Shown here: piece after piece, positions 22,701 to 34,553 of the stretch
Layout of the letters: each line of letters begins with the position of its first letter
Numbering within the stretch: position 1 is the first letter of the stretch
Source: Norana najaformis
Taxonomy: Eukaryota > Annelida > Clitellata > Crassiclitellata > Hormogastridae
Length of the DNA: 64,000 nt
Direction of reading: 5' to 3'
NCBI GenBank assembly: GCA_964023275.1
Contig: OZ029915.1
Location: forward strand, 39,999,238-40,063,237
Notes under the pieces: model-generated
The model's database searches: none
What the model saw: the letters and a program-made list of their open reading frames with translations, nothing else
What the model was told of the DNA's origin: nothing
Translations under genes and position numbers: made by a program

Positions 22701-25700
22701 TTGGCCTTATTTTGGCTAATTCTTCTGCAATATATTTATGTACTACAAATTTGTTAATGATTGATTAGAATGTGCTGTAGATCACGACTACTTTTTGTTG
22801 TAAATGCAAAATTTTTTTATTGATTCAGTGTTATTTTGCATTTTTTTGGTCTTTGGTTTTAAACTAGGATGTTTTAGTTTTTTCTATGCATGACATTTGT
22901 GATAGCAACATCCATGTGATTATAAAAGACCTTTGAATGTAGTGGTAATTTCAATATGTGTGGCTCATGCATTTAGTTCTAATTACTTGAAGTTGTTAGC
23001 ATCATCTAATTAGTTTAGATGTAGTTTTCATCTGAAAATGATTAGAGTAACATTTGCTAGATTATTAATTTTTATTAGTTACTTATTATTTATTAGTTAG
23101 TAACCATTAACTGTGCTTTCTAGCTTGAATATTGTACAGTGGAGGAAAGAAGATGCTGAACAAAAGTAATACTGAGAAATATGTTTTGAACTATTGGTTG
23201 GTGTGGAAAAACTGTTTTCAGATGGTTGATGCCAATCAGAGATGGGGTGTTGCAGAGGCAGTCGAGTGGATGAAACCTCTAGCTGCATACAATCTGACCT
23301 GGATCGAAGAGCCAACATCTCCGGATGATATTCTTGGTCATGCCAAAATTGCAGAGGTGCATTTACCTTTGGTCATCATCGCCAACTCATATGGACTCAA
23401 ATTTTGAGAATTGAAGAATTTGAATTATTTACTTTGAGCTTTTATTGTTTTTTTCTGGCTGCTGATAATTTTTATTCTTTTAAAAAGACATAAGTATATT
23501 TGCTCAGATTTACTGAGTTCTGTTAATGATGACTGATTTAGTGTATATTACTGAACCTTTTAAGAACTTATCAAATGTGCCTTAAGCATTGAGTATTTAT
23601 ATTTGTTTTTTAATATAATTGTTCATTTTATGTCTAATTCTATCCATTGGTTTTAGTCTGGGCTCGAACGCTCGGCTGCGGTGTAGTCTCACTTTGCTTA
23701 TGAATGGTCTCTGAACTTTTTAGTGTTTCGATTTTGTGTGATTGTTGATGGGAATTCATGTAACCATTTATGTGGTAATGAATTCAGACAGCGCATCTCT
23801 TAGGTATGTAGAGGTTTATGTAAAGTGTCTAAATAACTAACTAACAGTTGTAACTGGTAAATAACAGTAACAGACATGTTCATATGAATCATTTTATTTA
23901 GGAGCTGAGTAAATATTCAATTGGGGTGGCAACGGGTGAGAACTGTGCCAACCGCGTGATCTTTAAACAGTTACTGCAAGCTAAAGCAATTCAGTTCTGC
24001 CAGATTGACAGTTGTCGAATGGCTGGCCCAAATGAAATCCTTTCAGTCTACCTCATGGCTGCAAAATTTGGAGGTAAGCCCTACTCTCTTTGTTTGCATT
24101 ACAACAGTGAACTTTGAAGAGAGCATAAACTTTGTCGGTTGTTATGTCATTTTAATGATTATCAGTAAATAAGAGGGACTCCATGGCTAAACGATAGACT
24201 ACTGGTTTTCGTAATTGCAATCTCGAGATACCTACAGTGCCCAGCGAAAGCTAAGTCACGGGAACCAGCTTATTCACAGGCACTCAGTCAAAACAAAATC
24301 GATAGGCAGAAAGTGTTCAGTTCCAGGTCAAGATCCAGGAGTCAGGCAGGCAGACAGTTGAATAGCTACAGTGGCTGGTATTTTCGATTGGAGCAGGAAG
24401 AGAGACACAGGGAAGAGGAAGAATCAGGATAAGATTTTTGGAAAAGTATTGTTTTCAGTTTTGAATGAAAGACCAGTGCAGAAATTGAAAGAGGTGAATT
24501 GTTGGTGAGTTCGTAAGATGGGTCAGATAATTGTTGTAATTCTGGCGGGATTTTATTCCGGAGGGGTACATGAAATAATGGTGTGTTTGTTAGAATTCTT
24601 AAGTTGGAGTATATGGAAATGACAAATTTCAAGAGGAGGTGAGTCTATGAACATGAACGAGCTTTGTAATAAGATTCCAGAAAACATAATTTGTTACGCA
24701 TAATTCCAGAGTCGCTTTATATTTTTCTTGTTTTTCCTGCCTGACAGTTCCTGTTTGTCCACACGCGGGTGGAGTTGGTCTCTGTGAACTTGTCCAGCAT
24801 CTGTCCATCTTTGACTACATCTGCATTTCTAAGAGTTTTGACAAAAGGTATATTGGGTATTAGAAGTTTTTTTTAGCTAAATCTTTAAGCTAAATCAGCA
24901 GACAATAAAGGAATGTTATGCAATTTATGTTTATTTAAGGCATCAGAAGAGCTCCTGCATTTCTATTGCATGTACTACATTATGTTGGAATTTGTAAGAA
25001 AGTTGAATTCATTTGTAGTCCGAGTGATGCTTGCACAACTTCAAAAGCCTCATGTGATGAAACTCAGTTGATGCCAAGTGACATAAAACAAACCACTGTT
25101 TATGATTAGAATGTGCTGTAGATCATGACTGCTGGTGAAAGGACTATTTTAGCAAAACTGGTACCTCTGGAAAATTGCCAAAGGGCTAGACTTGCATGCA
25201 TAACAAAAGAATTGAAACATTAAACACAGATTAGCTAGTTAATTTGGAGGTATTAAAGCACAGGTTGCTTCAGTTCGTCTAAATATTATCTATGTATTTT
25301 GATTGAAAATTCTGTTGTGTGTTCCTTTCAGAGTTATTGAATATGTTGATCACCTTCATTCACATTTTGTTGAACCAGTTGTCATAGAAAATGGCAGCTA
25401 CCAGGTTCCATTGGTAAGTTTTCAGTTTACTGTCTACTGTTGATTAGTCTTGTTCTGTATAACTGACTTGGGTTATGTTTATTTCTGTTGTGCATTACTC
25501 GAAAATTAAGTCTCAAATGCTTTCATGTTCCTAATCTGTGGATTTGCACAATGTTCAGTGGCAATTTCATTAATTTTACTTAATAATAACATAATGTAAG
25601 TTGATTACTGATATTCATTTTCATTTGAAGATTTATTTATTAAACTGTTAAATTAGCAAATTAAGCTATGTACATTATATTAAGCCGTGTACCATGGTCT

Positions 25701-25982
25701 GCTTTTTCAATTCATGAAGATTCCAAATAGTTGCTTCAGCTCTTTAAAGTTGTGAGATATAAATTATTGTTTAAGTTACGAATAAAGAATAGCATTAATG
25801 AGTAATTAACTGCTGTCATAGCAACCATCAAAAAGCAATACAATTGTTTACAGAAACCCGGATACAGCGCAGAGATGAAGTTGGAATCACTAGATGCCTA
25901 TGAATATCCCATTGGCACTGAATGGCAGAAGCTGTTTGCGGAAGGGACCCTGTATATTCATCCAGACAGTGAAAAGAATTAG
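16736..25982 (+). CDS. ENOSF1: ENOSF1-like enolase superfamily member (L-fuconate dehydratase-like), 16 exons, complete
   Basis: Exons: 16736-16831, 17626-17725, 18119-18234, 18890-18976, 19449-19475, 20743-20783, 21014-21045, 21375-21413, 21810-21892, 22345-22379, 22597-22684, 23222-23356, 23902-24073, 24748-24847, 25332-25413, 25854-25982. All introns are GT-AG with matching phases; the sum is 1362 nt, 453 aa (human ENOSF1 is about 443). The start [13 protein letters not shown] lies 70 bp past a TATA box. ENOSF1 is a mitochondrial dehydratase of the mandelate racemase subgroup acting on L-fuconate. Visible catalytic set: KxK (RFKIKVG, K221/K223), metal ligands D251 (VDANQRW), E277 (WIEEP) and E306 (ATGE), then D329 (QIDSCR) and H356 (CPHAGGVG). 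An intact active enzyme is expected. Exons 5-8 and 10 are only 27-41 nt. Intron 13 holds a LINE fragment (24210-24572). Confidence 0.96.
20236..20400 (-). mobile_element. LINE-type 3' end with TGTAAT hexamer tail (different subfamily), intron of ENOSF1
   Basis: (TGTAAT)4 is followed by AAACGAACATTTATAAAGCG and CCACTTAGGAAACAGTGGCG, the usual organisation of an inverted CR1/L2-like 3' end. Just upstream, at about 20165-20215, TTTTTGAGGGTTTTCTCATGC matches words at about 61208-61245, next to another LINE fragment. Lies in ENOSF1 intron 5. Confidence 0.55.
21978..22040. repeat. dispersed repeat, copy 1 (ENOSF1 intron 9)
   Basis: TCTAATTACTTGAAG, then GCATCATGTAGTTCAGGTTAG, then ATGTAG..ATCTGGAAAT. 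The related copy starts exactly 1000 bp downstream, at 22978 in intron 11. About 80% similar by eye. Confidence 0.65.
22762..22784. repeat. exact 23-bp repeat, copy 1 (ENOSF1 intron 11)
   Basis: TGATTAGAATGTGCTGTAG followed by ATCA recurs exactly at 25103-25125 in intron 14, in the same orientation. Confidence 0.75.
22978..23040. repeat. dispersed repeat, copy 2 (ENOSF1 intron 11)
   Basis: Partner of 21978-22040, in the same orientation. Shared words are TCTAATTACTTGAAG and TTAGATGTAGTTT. Confidence 0.65.
24210..24600 (-). mobile_element. LINE (TACGAT-tailed family) 3' end in ENOSF1 intron 13
   Basis: Tail GTAATTGCAATCTCGAG is followed by the 3' UTR and the last codons of ORF2 on the minus strand ([17 protein letters not shown], compare LPPELRQLSDPSFELTN at 58665-59150). 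Antisense to the host gene. The retained frame is 5'-truncated. Confidence 0.9.
25103..25125. repeat. exact 23-bp repeat, copy 2 (ENOSF1 intron 14)
   Basis: Identical to 22762-22784. The following bases also stay similar (GAC[T]A/G CT...), hinting at an old duplicated element. Confidence 0.75.
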
Positions 25983-26781
25983 CAGCTATCTACGAAATTA
26001 CAGTGTAATGATCAGTCAGTAGTGAAAGATAGGCTGATTTTCATTCAGATTTTGTGTATCGATTTATCAAACAACAAGAAATCTGTCCAGATTCTTTGAA
26101 TTAATTTCATGCGATTTACTAGCAACTGCAGAAGGCTTTAGCACAAGAAATGTCTGTGCATTTTAAATACTCGGCTGAGAAAAGACCTTAGAGGGAGTCA
26201 TTAACATGTTGCAGAAGTTGGTCAGTTTGTATGCAATGAGAACAAAAACGCCTTTAGACTGACTGAGGTCATATTTCATATAAATTTTGCTCAACTCTGC
26301 TGTTATGGTATGCAAATACAGACGTCGCTTGAACACTGCCCTTAGTACCTATAATTGAACAATATAGGCTTAAATTTTACAGAAAATGCTTTGTTTATTT
26401 TTGCTATATGATTGGTATATATTTAAAGAATGGATTCATGCGAGATGAAGTTTTGCATTTTGTTGAGGTGATTAAAATTTAAGCTTTGAGTGGTTATTGA
26501 TGTAAAAATATGCACATGTTTATTTAATTTTGGATATTTTTAAAGTGTTTATTACTTGTCTTCATAATTAATTAAAGCGTTCGTGAGATACTGAGAACAT
26601 GCCCGGGGTTTTAGTGATACAGAAAATGTTGATAATTGTGGGGAAAAGCTTGGATAAGAAGCAGTAGACTGCTTCATCAAACCATCGTCAGATACACTGT
26701 ACTAAGGAAACTGATGGAATTCGTCAGAACTCCAAGACAAATGGTGGAATTTCTGTGGACTGGAGAAAGTTGGGGTGAATG

Positions 26782-27234
26782 TCATCTGATAATTCTGTGT
26801 GACATCGTTAGAAGTGCATTGGCGAAGTTGGCGTAGGTCTGTTCTGGCTCAGCTACGCAGTCATCAACCAGTTGTCGCTGAGGACACTTTGGCGGTTCGA
26901 TGACTGGATGGCAGACGATCTTTCTGCATGGTCCACTGACGTAGAGTGGAAACCGGGTCCGACCAAGTAACGGTTGTTGCTTTGGCTTCTGAGGTGGTAG
27001 AGGAATTGGTTGGCAGCCGTCGACCGATGAAAGGCTGAACATGCGTCGGTGTCGCAGGAGCAGTTCCTCGTTGATGCGAGACTCGACGGTGATCCAAGGC
27101 CAATAACGGGCCCCTGGAAACTCCTTTGGCCACGGACGGTACTTCCGACAGAGAGGTGAAGGGTGGAAAGATACGCGATTGGTTCTGTGCTCAAACTTAT
27201 CTATTGGATCCACACACATTGAATCGAAGGTCTC
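26782..27234 (-). CDS. possible terminal exon of an unrecognised minus-strand gene
   Basis: The longest open frame without repeat ancestry in the intergenic space: 177 codons on the minus strand from 27315 to a stop at 26782. A good 3' splice site (TTTTATTTTCATCCAG) sits in frame, so I place the exon start at 27234 (phase 0), giving 150 residues. The sequence is rich in Pro, Arg and Trp/Tyr (RKYRPWPKEFPGARYWPW, LPPQKPKQQP) with several Cys and no membrane segment. I do not recognise a family. The strand is opposite to ENOSF1 and the two genes would converge. Upstream exons were not identified, and chance is possible. Confidence 0.35.
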   Translation of the reverse strand, partial: ETFDSMCVDPIDKFEHRTNRVSFHPSPLCRKYRPWPKEFPGARYWPWITVESRINEELLLRHRRMFSLSSVDGCQPIPLPPQKPKQQPLLGRTRFPLYVSGPCRKIVCHPVIEPPKCPQRQLVDDCVAEPEQTYANFANALLTMSHRIIR

Positions 27235-27315
27235 CTGGATGAAAATAAAAGTACGTGAAAGCATCTTGTCACTCACTTTTAATACTACCACTTCTTTACT
27301 ACAGCCAAATGACAA

Positions 27316-27350
27316 CCAAATAATAATAGTATTATAATACCATTATTTGG
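27316..27350. repeat. small nested palindrome
   Basis: CCAAATAAT...ATTATTTGG arms (9 bp) enclose the perfect palindrome GTATTATAATAC. Confidence 0.6.
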
Positions 27351-27620
27351 CTATAATGTTGTCGTCATCATTGTTGTCCTTGCAAAACTCTGACCTACAG
27401 GAAGCCAGACACCAGACTTCTGAGCCGCATTTCCCTACAGCCAAGTCATATGTAGGACATAATGACGCCTACATGACATGGGGGGACATAGGGCTTCACA
27501 TATCCGATATGTGACGTTGCTGTTGGGGATTTTTGAAACTTACAACTATTTTGATGCATTTCTGAATATTATTAGCTGTTATCAGTCGACAGTCATTATC
27601 TTTGGATCTTAGACCTAATA

Positions 27621-27678
27621 ACCGAATTTCTTCAGCGTCATAAACCCTCTGTTGTGGGAACCAGCTTATTCACAGGTG
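27621..27678 (-). mobile_element. LINE (TACGAT-tailed family) remnant
   Basis: Contains the family core GTGGGAACCAGCTTATTCAC plus a diverged TTTCTTCAGCG. Both ends are eroded. Confidence 0.6.
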
Positions 27679-27961
27679 AGGCAGGTACGGTTCAATGGTT
27701 GCGATCCGGTTCCCACTCGAGACCTTAGACTGGGATTGCGATTCTGTTTGGAAAGCCATCGACTAATGCCGAGTGCATTATTAAAATGGCGCTATAGAAG
27801 TTCTAAGATTAGATTCAAGGTCAGGCGGTAGACGGACGGCTTCTGAAGACGTCAGTCGACTGCGGTGAACGGATGTGCGAGGTCTTTGAGCAAGGAAGAA
27901 TCCCGAACCTGCATATAGAATGTGATCTATGTTTTGTTGGGATAAAGAAGACCTCCCCTAA

Positions 27962-28050
27962 GGGGTCGTCCATAAAGGACTTCCGCAAAAAGACCTACTT
28001 TGGACCCCTCCTTCCCTCCCTCTTTACGGACGTCCTTTATGGATGACCCC
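27962..28050. mobile_element. MITE, 89 bp, with about 24-bp TIRs and TAA target duplication
   Basis: The left end GGGGTCGTCCATAAAGGAC continues TTCCG. The right end is its inverted counterpart (CGGACGTCCTTTATGGATG then ACCCC), with two mismatches. The element is flanked by TAA on both sides (27959-27961 and 28051-28053). A 3-bp TAA duplication fits PIF/Harbinger-type elements. The interior is only about 40 bp, so it is non-autonomous. Confidence 0.8.
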
Positions 28051-30596
28051 TAACTGGCACAGGCCATGAGTGAGATTCATTTCTCACTCGACGTTACTGC
28101 TGTTATGAAAACATGTTACGAGCAAAGATCGCATAGGACTCCGAGTTGTACACGAATTAGAATCCTGCAGCTGTTTTCAACCATAAAAGACACACTACCT
28201 GTATAATCCACTTCAGGGGCGGGAGCTGAACAAATCGAGCACTGTCTAAGAATCGTCAAATACGCCATAAGTCTACAATATCCGCATATAATATGATTAT
28301 CAAGGCTCCAACAACTTCGATCACTTTTTGGGCATCAGAAATAGGGAGTATACTGTGTGGATTGTTAGGATGATTAAGGCTGGCCTATCTGTGATTGTTA
28401 ATACTTGCCTCCTTTAGAAAAGGCATTGGACCAAGCGTTGCATCTCCTTTATAGTTGGGAGGAGATGGATGGACCCTGAAAAGTAAATTCGATAAAAATA
28501 TACATAGGAGCTAATAGTCGGCTGCTGTTTGTGGGATATCACAAACCTATTTTCATACCTGCATTCAACAAGTAAACCCATTGATCAGCTTAAGGCGTCT
28601 CGTCTAACCAACAATATAGGATTTAGGCCTACAGTATAGGGCTAGATATGTCAATTGGCGAAAGGCCTAAACAATAGACGCCTTGATTCGTAAACTATAA
28701 TCATATAATCTGTCTTCCGCCATGGGAAACCGCAAGGCTGCCTTTCGTTTTGCTGCAATGCAAAAGCCAAGCATCTGCTGCTTCAGTTCTGGTTGAAGAC
28801 CATATTTCAGTTCGTATAAGCCTAGATGTGGCGACCGGCCACAAAGCTAAATGTGGGGTTTGATAAGAATAATAAATTTAATAAACAAATTTAATGCATT
28901 ACACGAATTATATTATAGTTTGATGCTTAGTTGTAGGCCTAGGTCTATTGTTCGCTTCGTTTTGTTTCTGATATTTTTATTGTTTTATTTTATTCATTGA
29001 ATTTAATAATCGTGTCCTTCAGTTTATCACTACAGTTTGGCCTTCAGTTTACCCCACCCCTCAGTGAGTCATAACTGAAATATCCACTGTCTGGTTCCTA
29101 AACCCCTCGAAGGATTCGATTTCAGGACACACCCTGACACTGCGAGGTCGCGATACGGGCTGATTCCCGATAGCCGGAAGATTGCAGAGATTGTGCGAAA
29201 CTCTGGGAAGGACACAGAATAATGATGTTAGCGCCGTAGGGCGGGCCCATACCCTAAAATCTGATCCCTTGAGGGCTGAGGTGGTACTGAATCAGAGAAC
29301 GAACGTTACGGAAGTATGTTTCCCGGGAGAGTACTGTCTAGTTTAGATTCTTTGTCACTTATACAGACTTATTTTCTTGACGTCACGACGGTATAGGCAT
29401 CTGACAGACTAATTATTATAAGTTATGATAGAGATAGCGTAGAGATAGTGAGACAGACAGAAGCACACGAAGAGATGAAATAAACTTAGAATAGGCCTAT
29501 TACCTAAAACTTATAAAGGGCGATATAATTTAATTAAGGCTAGTCAAAAATCATATATTCGACCTTATCACGTTGCGTCTTTTTTAGACCTACCAAACGT
29601 CCTTATTTATTCTGCGCCATTATAAAAGTGGATGCTTTTTAATTTCGCCCTTTTGATTTGCGCCCATTCACCAGGATACCAGTTTCAAGGTTCAACAGCC
29701 TGATTTAGTCCAGCTATTGTACTAGGTCTCTTAAGAGGCCATTTTGTAAAGTATGCTTGACTGGCCGTAAACGTACAAGTCTACGAGAACATCATATTTT
29801 GCCCCTCGGCTTCCACGGTATCGATGATTCCCGCGCAGTAATGACGCTTTGCGTGACCACGACTATAATAGCTCGTGATGAGATCCGTGACGGAATAATA
29901 GTACCCTATTCTGTAGGTGGTGAGAACTTTACCAGGGCAGTTTCTACAAGGTGCAGGATGGTCGAATAATGTATGCTAGGCGTAGCGCTTAGCCGTTGTC
30001 AGGTAGGCATGGGCTGTGTATAAGCCTAATACTGTGGCCTTTGTGTAAAATAATATGCTGCCGGAGGGTGTGATCTTTCGGATTTGTCGAACCCCTGGCT
30101 ATGGCCACAACAATTATTTCTTTATATTCACACGGCAAGCTTTGTCAGAACAACGACGACTCATCGCAAAGATTCGTCGGCCGATAGCCAAACTGGACCA
30201 ACGATCAGTACGCAAGTATGCAAGGTCAAAGCCCTTTGAATGCGTCGAGGGCATGCGGAATCTGGCACTGCTCAACATTTACCTATGATACATAGGCTAT
30301 AGGGCCTAAGGTATATTGTGAGAGACAGTCCTATGTATGTGCATGTAAAATTTACTTCGCAGCTGGAACACCTGTAGGGTAGGCCCTACTAGAGTTGCGA
30401 CTTCCGAATGCCATATTCCGAATGCCAAGTTCGGAATGCCATATTTTTTCATGTCACTTGAGGCTACGTGCACCTATGCGCTGCTTAGCATGCGGAAAAC
30501 CACTGAGTCATGTCTGAAGTTTTAATTCCGCAAAATCTATTTTCCAAATGCATGCGTAGACCTGCGTAAGGTAGGCCTATGTAGGTATGCACGATA

Positions 30597-30648
30597 TGTA
30601 TGTATGTTTGTTTGTATGTATGTTTGTATGTATGTATATGTGGTTATT
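30597..30648. repeat. (TATG)n/(TTTG)n simple repeat
   Basis: Tetranucleotide run TATGTATGTATGTTTGTTTG and variants, about 50 bp. Confidence 0.9.
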
Positions 30649-31018
30649 TATGCGATGCCTTTTACGAACCTCGCAAAGGCAGCCTCTCATATAGAGCCTT
30701 AGCAGTTAAATTGGTTTTCAAAGCCCAATGACTGAAAACATCCCTTCACCCTTCCGTTATTCAACTCTGGTACGGAGACTATGGGTCCTCTACTTTATGC
30801 TTGGCGAATCTGATTGTTGTTAATTTAGGTCTATGCGCTCGGGAAAACTTGAAAAGCTTACCATGATATGTCTTGAGGAAGCTTTAGCCTTTCCATTATG
30901 GTGTTAATCAGTTGCTGACAAAAGGTCTCTTAGCCTAAAACCATCCCACCATTTTAAGTTGGATATGATATTTTCACAGAAGCTGGTATTATATTATGAA
31001 TGTTCTGTAATAATAGGC

Positions 31019-31058
31019 AGTGATCTCTATTATTAGGTAGCTAAAAATAGAGATCACT
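31019..31058. repeat. perfect 13-bp hairpin
   Basis: AGTGATCTCTATT (31019-31031) and AATAGAGATCACT (31046-31058) are exact inverted copies around a 14-nt loop. The stem is too short for a canonical miRNA precursor; it may be the core of a decayed foldback element. Confidence 0.7.
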
Positions 31059-31933
31059 TATGACAGACCCATGTTGTGACAATCGACTACACGTATAATT
31101 ACGTCATAAAAGAAAAGATTAGGCTATAAATAGTCGGACTGAAAGGTCACAACGTTAACGCACGCACGAGCAGGCCGCACGCATAACAACGCATCTGATT
31201 TCGTACAGCTGAATAACTTCGGTGACACGGTAGGTGCACTGAACAAAGTATAGTAAATGCCGTAGCAATGGCTCACTGCGGTTGGTCGATATCCGGAAAC
31301 ACGTTCATTGAGACAGCCTTCAAGGCAAATATTTTGATCGATTTTTGAACAAATAATTCAAGTGAACGAACGGTTAGAAAATCGAATTTCCACGAATTGC
31401 TGCAATCCATAGAAATCACTTGTCAGCAGCGCCATAAATATTGCCTTAGAAATAGTACTTCAGACTACCCAATCCTATTAACACGAACACTTTTACCCAT
31501 CACAGGGTATAACTCTGCAGTATCCTCGGTCGTCCTCGGACGACCAAGATACACATGGACCCCGGGGGTCGAGGTGGATCTTTGGCCGCTGAACCTTGGG
31601 CTGCATTCAGCCTGGGGCGAACCCAGGACCGTGACGATCGGCGAAGAATTGTGGATACGGCAACGCTCCAGAGAGGGGCATGCTATTGATGATGGTGATC
31701 CTCAGTTAACAATTCTAACCTTCGAAGGCCTTAGTGTTTGCTGTTTCCTATCAAATCCCTTATATCAAGTCCCATTGCCTGTTGGAGGCTCTAAAGAGGC
31801 GCCACACAAATGTTCTGTTACAATTACACTTGATTAAGCTACAATAAGCTGCAACTGCATTGTCCTGTGGCCGTATCGAGGCTGAGCATTTTTCTCGTGA
31901 TAAAGTTACCTTTTAATCTTTGCCGTCATTTGC

Positions 31934-31965
31934 TTTTATTGGGCGCTGTAGAAATCTGCACTATA
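31934..31965 (+). mobile_element. LINE (TACGAT-tailed family) scrap
   Basis: Only TTTATTGGGCGCTGTAGAAA is retained from the 3' UTR. Confidence 0.5.
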
Positions 31966-32805
31966 GCATACATTATTGTTAATTAGTAACTTCTGTGTCT
32001 GTTGCACAAGGCGTCAACTGATGGGGCACCAAAAGCAAGCGGCAATCAGGTCAATATCCAAAAGATCAGTCACGAAGACAGAGGCAGCCTATGGTGGACA
32101 GAAAACTTGAAAGAAGTAAGTCTTAGGTTGAGAATGAAATGACACAAGCGACTGAGAACACCAGCATATGTCGCTAACACCAATATATGCCACTGTTAAC
32201 GAGTTTTGATGCAAACGAAGGTAAAGAATAGGGGAGGGAGAACACTCTATCACTAGTTCGGACTTTCAGACCTTCAGCCATTGACGATGAGCATTGGCTC
32301 TGACTGCACGGCTTGGACACCTGCTGGTCTACTCGGTGTCTCACCGGCCTCGGCTCAGGAGGCCGCTTCTTTTTATTCTATACACATTACTGTCACCTGT
32401 ACACCACTTGCCATTTGTCTGTCGCACTTGCTTCTGTGCCGATTCAGGGAAGTAGCATAGGCCTACACGGTTTGACTGTATCCGACAAGTGCGCAGTAGA
32501 TGTTAGTGAACAAAGACTAACGAAAGATCACTGTCAAAACTGCGCCGATACCTCTGTCTAGGCTACTTACACACAGAGGCTACATACGTACACACATAAT
32601 ATAAACATACTGTACATATATGCATACATAGCCTACATATAGCCTAATAATACACAGGCCTAAATATAATCATACATACATACGTTAATATATACCGTTA
32701 AACGCATTTTCTTCATGCACATGTCGTAGCTATGCCTTGAATCGTGCACGTGCACCATAAATCATATCCTGTTTGAAAGCCTATTTTTATGTCTAATCTA
32801 TAAAG

Positions 32806-32850
32806 TCTGTCTGTCTGTCTGTCTGTCAATTTGTCTGTCAGTCTGTTTTT
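32806..32850. repeat. (GTCT)n simple repeat
   Basis: Run of GTCTGTCTGTCTGTCTGTC with a degenerate continuation. Confidence 0.9.
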
Positions 32851-33002
32851 CCGGTTGTTACCAAATCATTCTGGTAAGTTACTCCAGTTGTTTGCAATAA
32901 CGTGTATCGCTGATGTAGCCTACTATATAAAGCGCACCACAAGTAATCAATGTGTTCATTGCTAACACCTGCTTCTACCGGTTAACTCTTTAGACAGCAC
33001 TA

Positions 33003-33085
33003 CATATGTATATATATATTTATATATGTATATATATGTATATGTATAAATATGTATATATATGTATATATATATATATATGCAT
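33003..33085. repeat. (TATA/TATG) microsatellite
   Basis: Alternating TATATATG blocks of about 80 bp. Confidence 0.9.
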
Positions 33086-34130
33086 ATGTATCCATATAAA
33101 AATATATCTATTCTGTAGATTCAAGGGCTACGGTCAATTAGTTGCGCTAATCTGCGCCCAGTGGCAATGTTGACGCATTCCTCCCACAACCGAAATTTTG
33201 AATTGTAACGAAAAGCAGAAATTTAGACAAACTTCATGTATTGAACGTTACTCGATGACAAATAGGCCTATTATGACATCAAAAACTCAAAAAACTTCCT
33301 AGCATTTATAGCTGCAAAGTTTTGGAGAACTTCATCGAAATAAATAGGGAAACGGCTGCTACTTCCTTCTCAATTTCATAGACTGAGCTCAGCTTAGTTT
33401 CTGTCGCTTCATTTTGCATAAAGGTAAGCGACGCCCACAAAATACTAAAATTGGGTATGACATCTTACAAATATTCCACGACTTTTTTACTCAGTGCCAC
33501 TGCAGCCTATGCCGTCGCCTTGCTGAACTTCTCCTAAGACCGTCCCTGGTGTTAGGGAAAGGTCAGCGAGGCAACATCCCATGGCCTCATGCCAGATACT
33601 AGAATCTAAGGCTTTTTGACCTGAAAACTATAACAGGCGTAAATCTGGTCGTTGTAAGATAGATTTTCATCTTTATTAATTCAGAGAGGAATGAAGTTTT
33701 GATCTGACGCGTGCAATATTTCATTCAGCAAGACAGAGAGGATGGGAGAAAATGTAGGAGAGGAGTAGGGTGGAGAGGATCAGGGGCCTGGGAGCCTCGG
33801 CCCCAAAGGCGCCGATGCTCACACAAGTTTTGGCTCTGTGACGCCGAGGAAGGAGCATGCTCACACAACTTTAATGGGCAACGGGAGATATCAACCTATG
33901 CCACTGAACAAACATTAATACTATAAAAATAACACAGTGATATATATAATCTGATATTACTTCACAAATTAATTTTATCCACCTTAGGTCTGCACTTGGC
34001 TGAGGTTGGCTCACACAACTTTTAAACAATTCCCGGGCCACTAGAGAGGATAGCGGGGCTACTTTGACACCAGTGACCGATGAGCTTAACTATAAATTAT
34101 ATTACAGGGTGCGAGGGCGGTGTGTATGTG

Positions 34131-34140
34131 AGACAGAGAC

Positions 34141-34185
<45 letters not shown>
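34131..34185. repeat. (GACA)n microsatellite
   Basis: GAGACAGAGACAGAGACAG leads into more than 10 pure GACA units. Confidence 0.95.
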
Positions 34186-34553
34186 GTTGAAACTCGATAG
34201 GCCTGTTGTATGAAATTTATTCACCTGTGCGTGACAGTACAAAATAATCCTTTGCAAAGATCGCGCTTCTGGTGAGTTTCTACAGAGGTGTTTTAAAAAG
34301 CCAACACACAGTTGTGCACGCCTTAACCTGTTACCTTTGAACTCTATCCTCTTCGATCAACACAAGTCAACCCAAACCTCACAGTGGCACCTACAATGGC
34401 CTGCTGCTTGAATATGAGTGGCAATATTTTAATGAGGACAAAGAAGTACGCGTATTTTAAACCACTTAAAACTATAGAGTATGCCTATTAGAGTAGGCAT
34501 AATTATACGAGAAGGCCTACATGTTATTCAGATAGCAATGATTAGGCCTATGC

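Larger units (their letters stand above)
28060..33000. other. intergenic stretch, no supported gene
   Basis: Open frames here (29757-29969, 30055-30288, 31397-31837, 32313-32561) have no domain signature, splice context or promoter. The stretch holds short simple repeats, a hairpin at 31019-31058, a LINE scrap at 31934-31965 and many copies of the TAGGCCTA word. Confidence 0.5.

Noticed and set aside
24366-24632. Minus-strand 88-codon frame inside ENOSF1 as a separate gene
   Set aside because: It is the ORF2 tail of a LINE copy.
31019-31058. miRNA precursor
   Set aside because: Only a 13-bp stem with no extension; below precursor size.
31397-31837. 146-codon + frame as a gene
   Set aside because: No motif, splice context or promoter. 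Contains small GC palindromes (GGTCGTCC/GGACGACC) but nothing coding-like.
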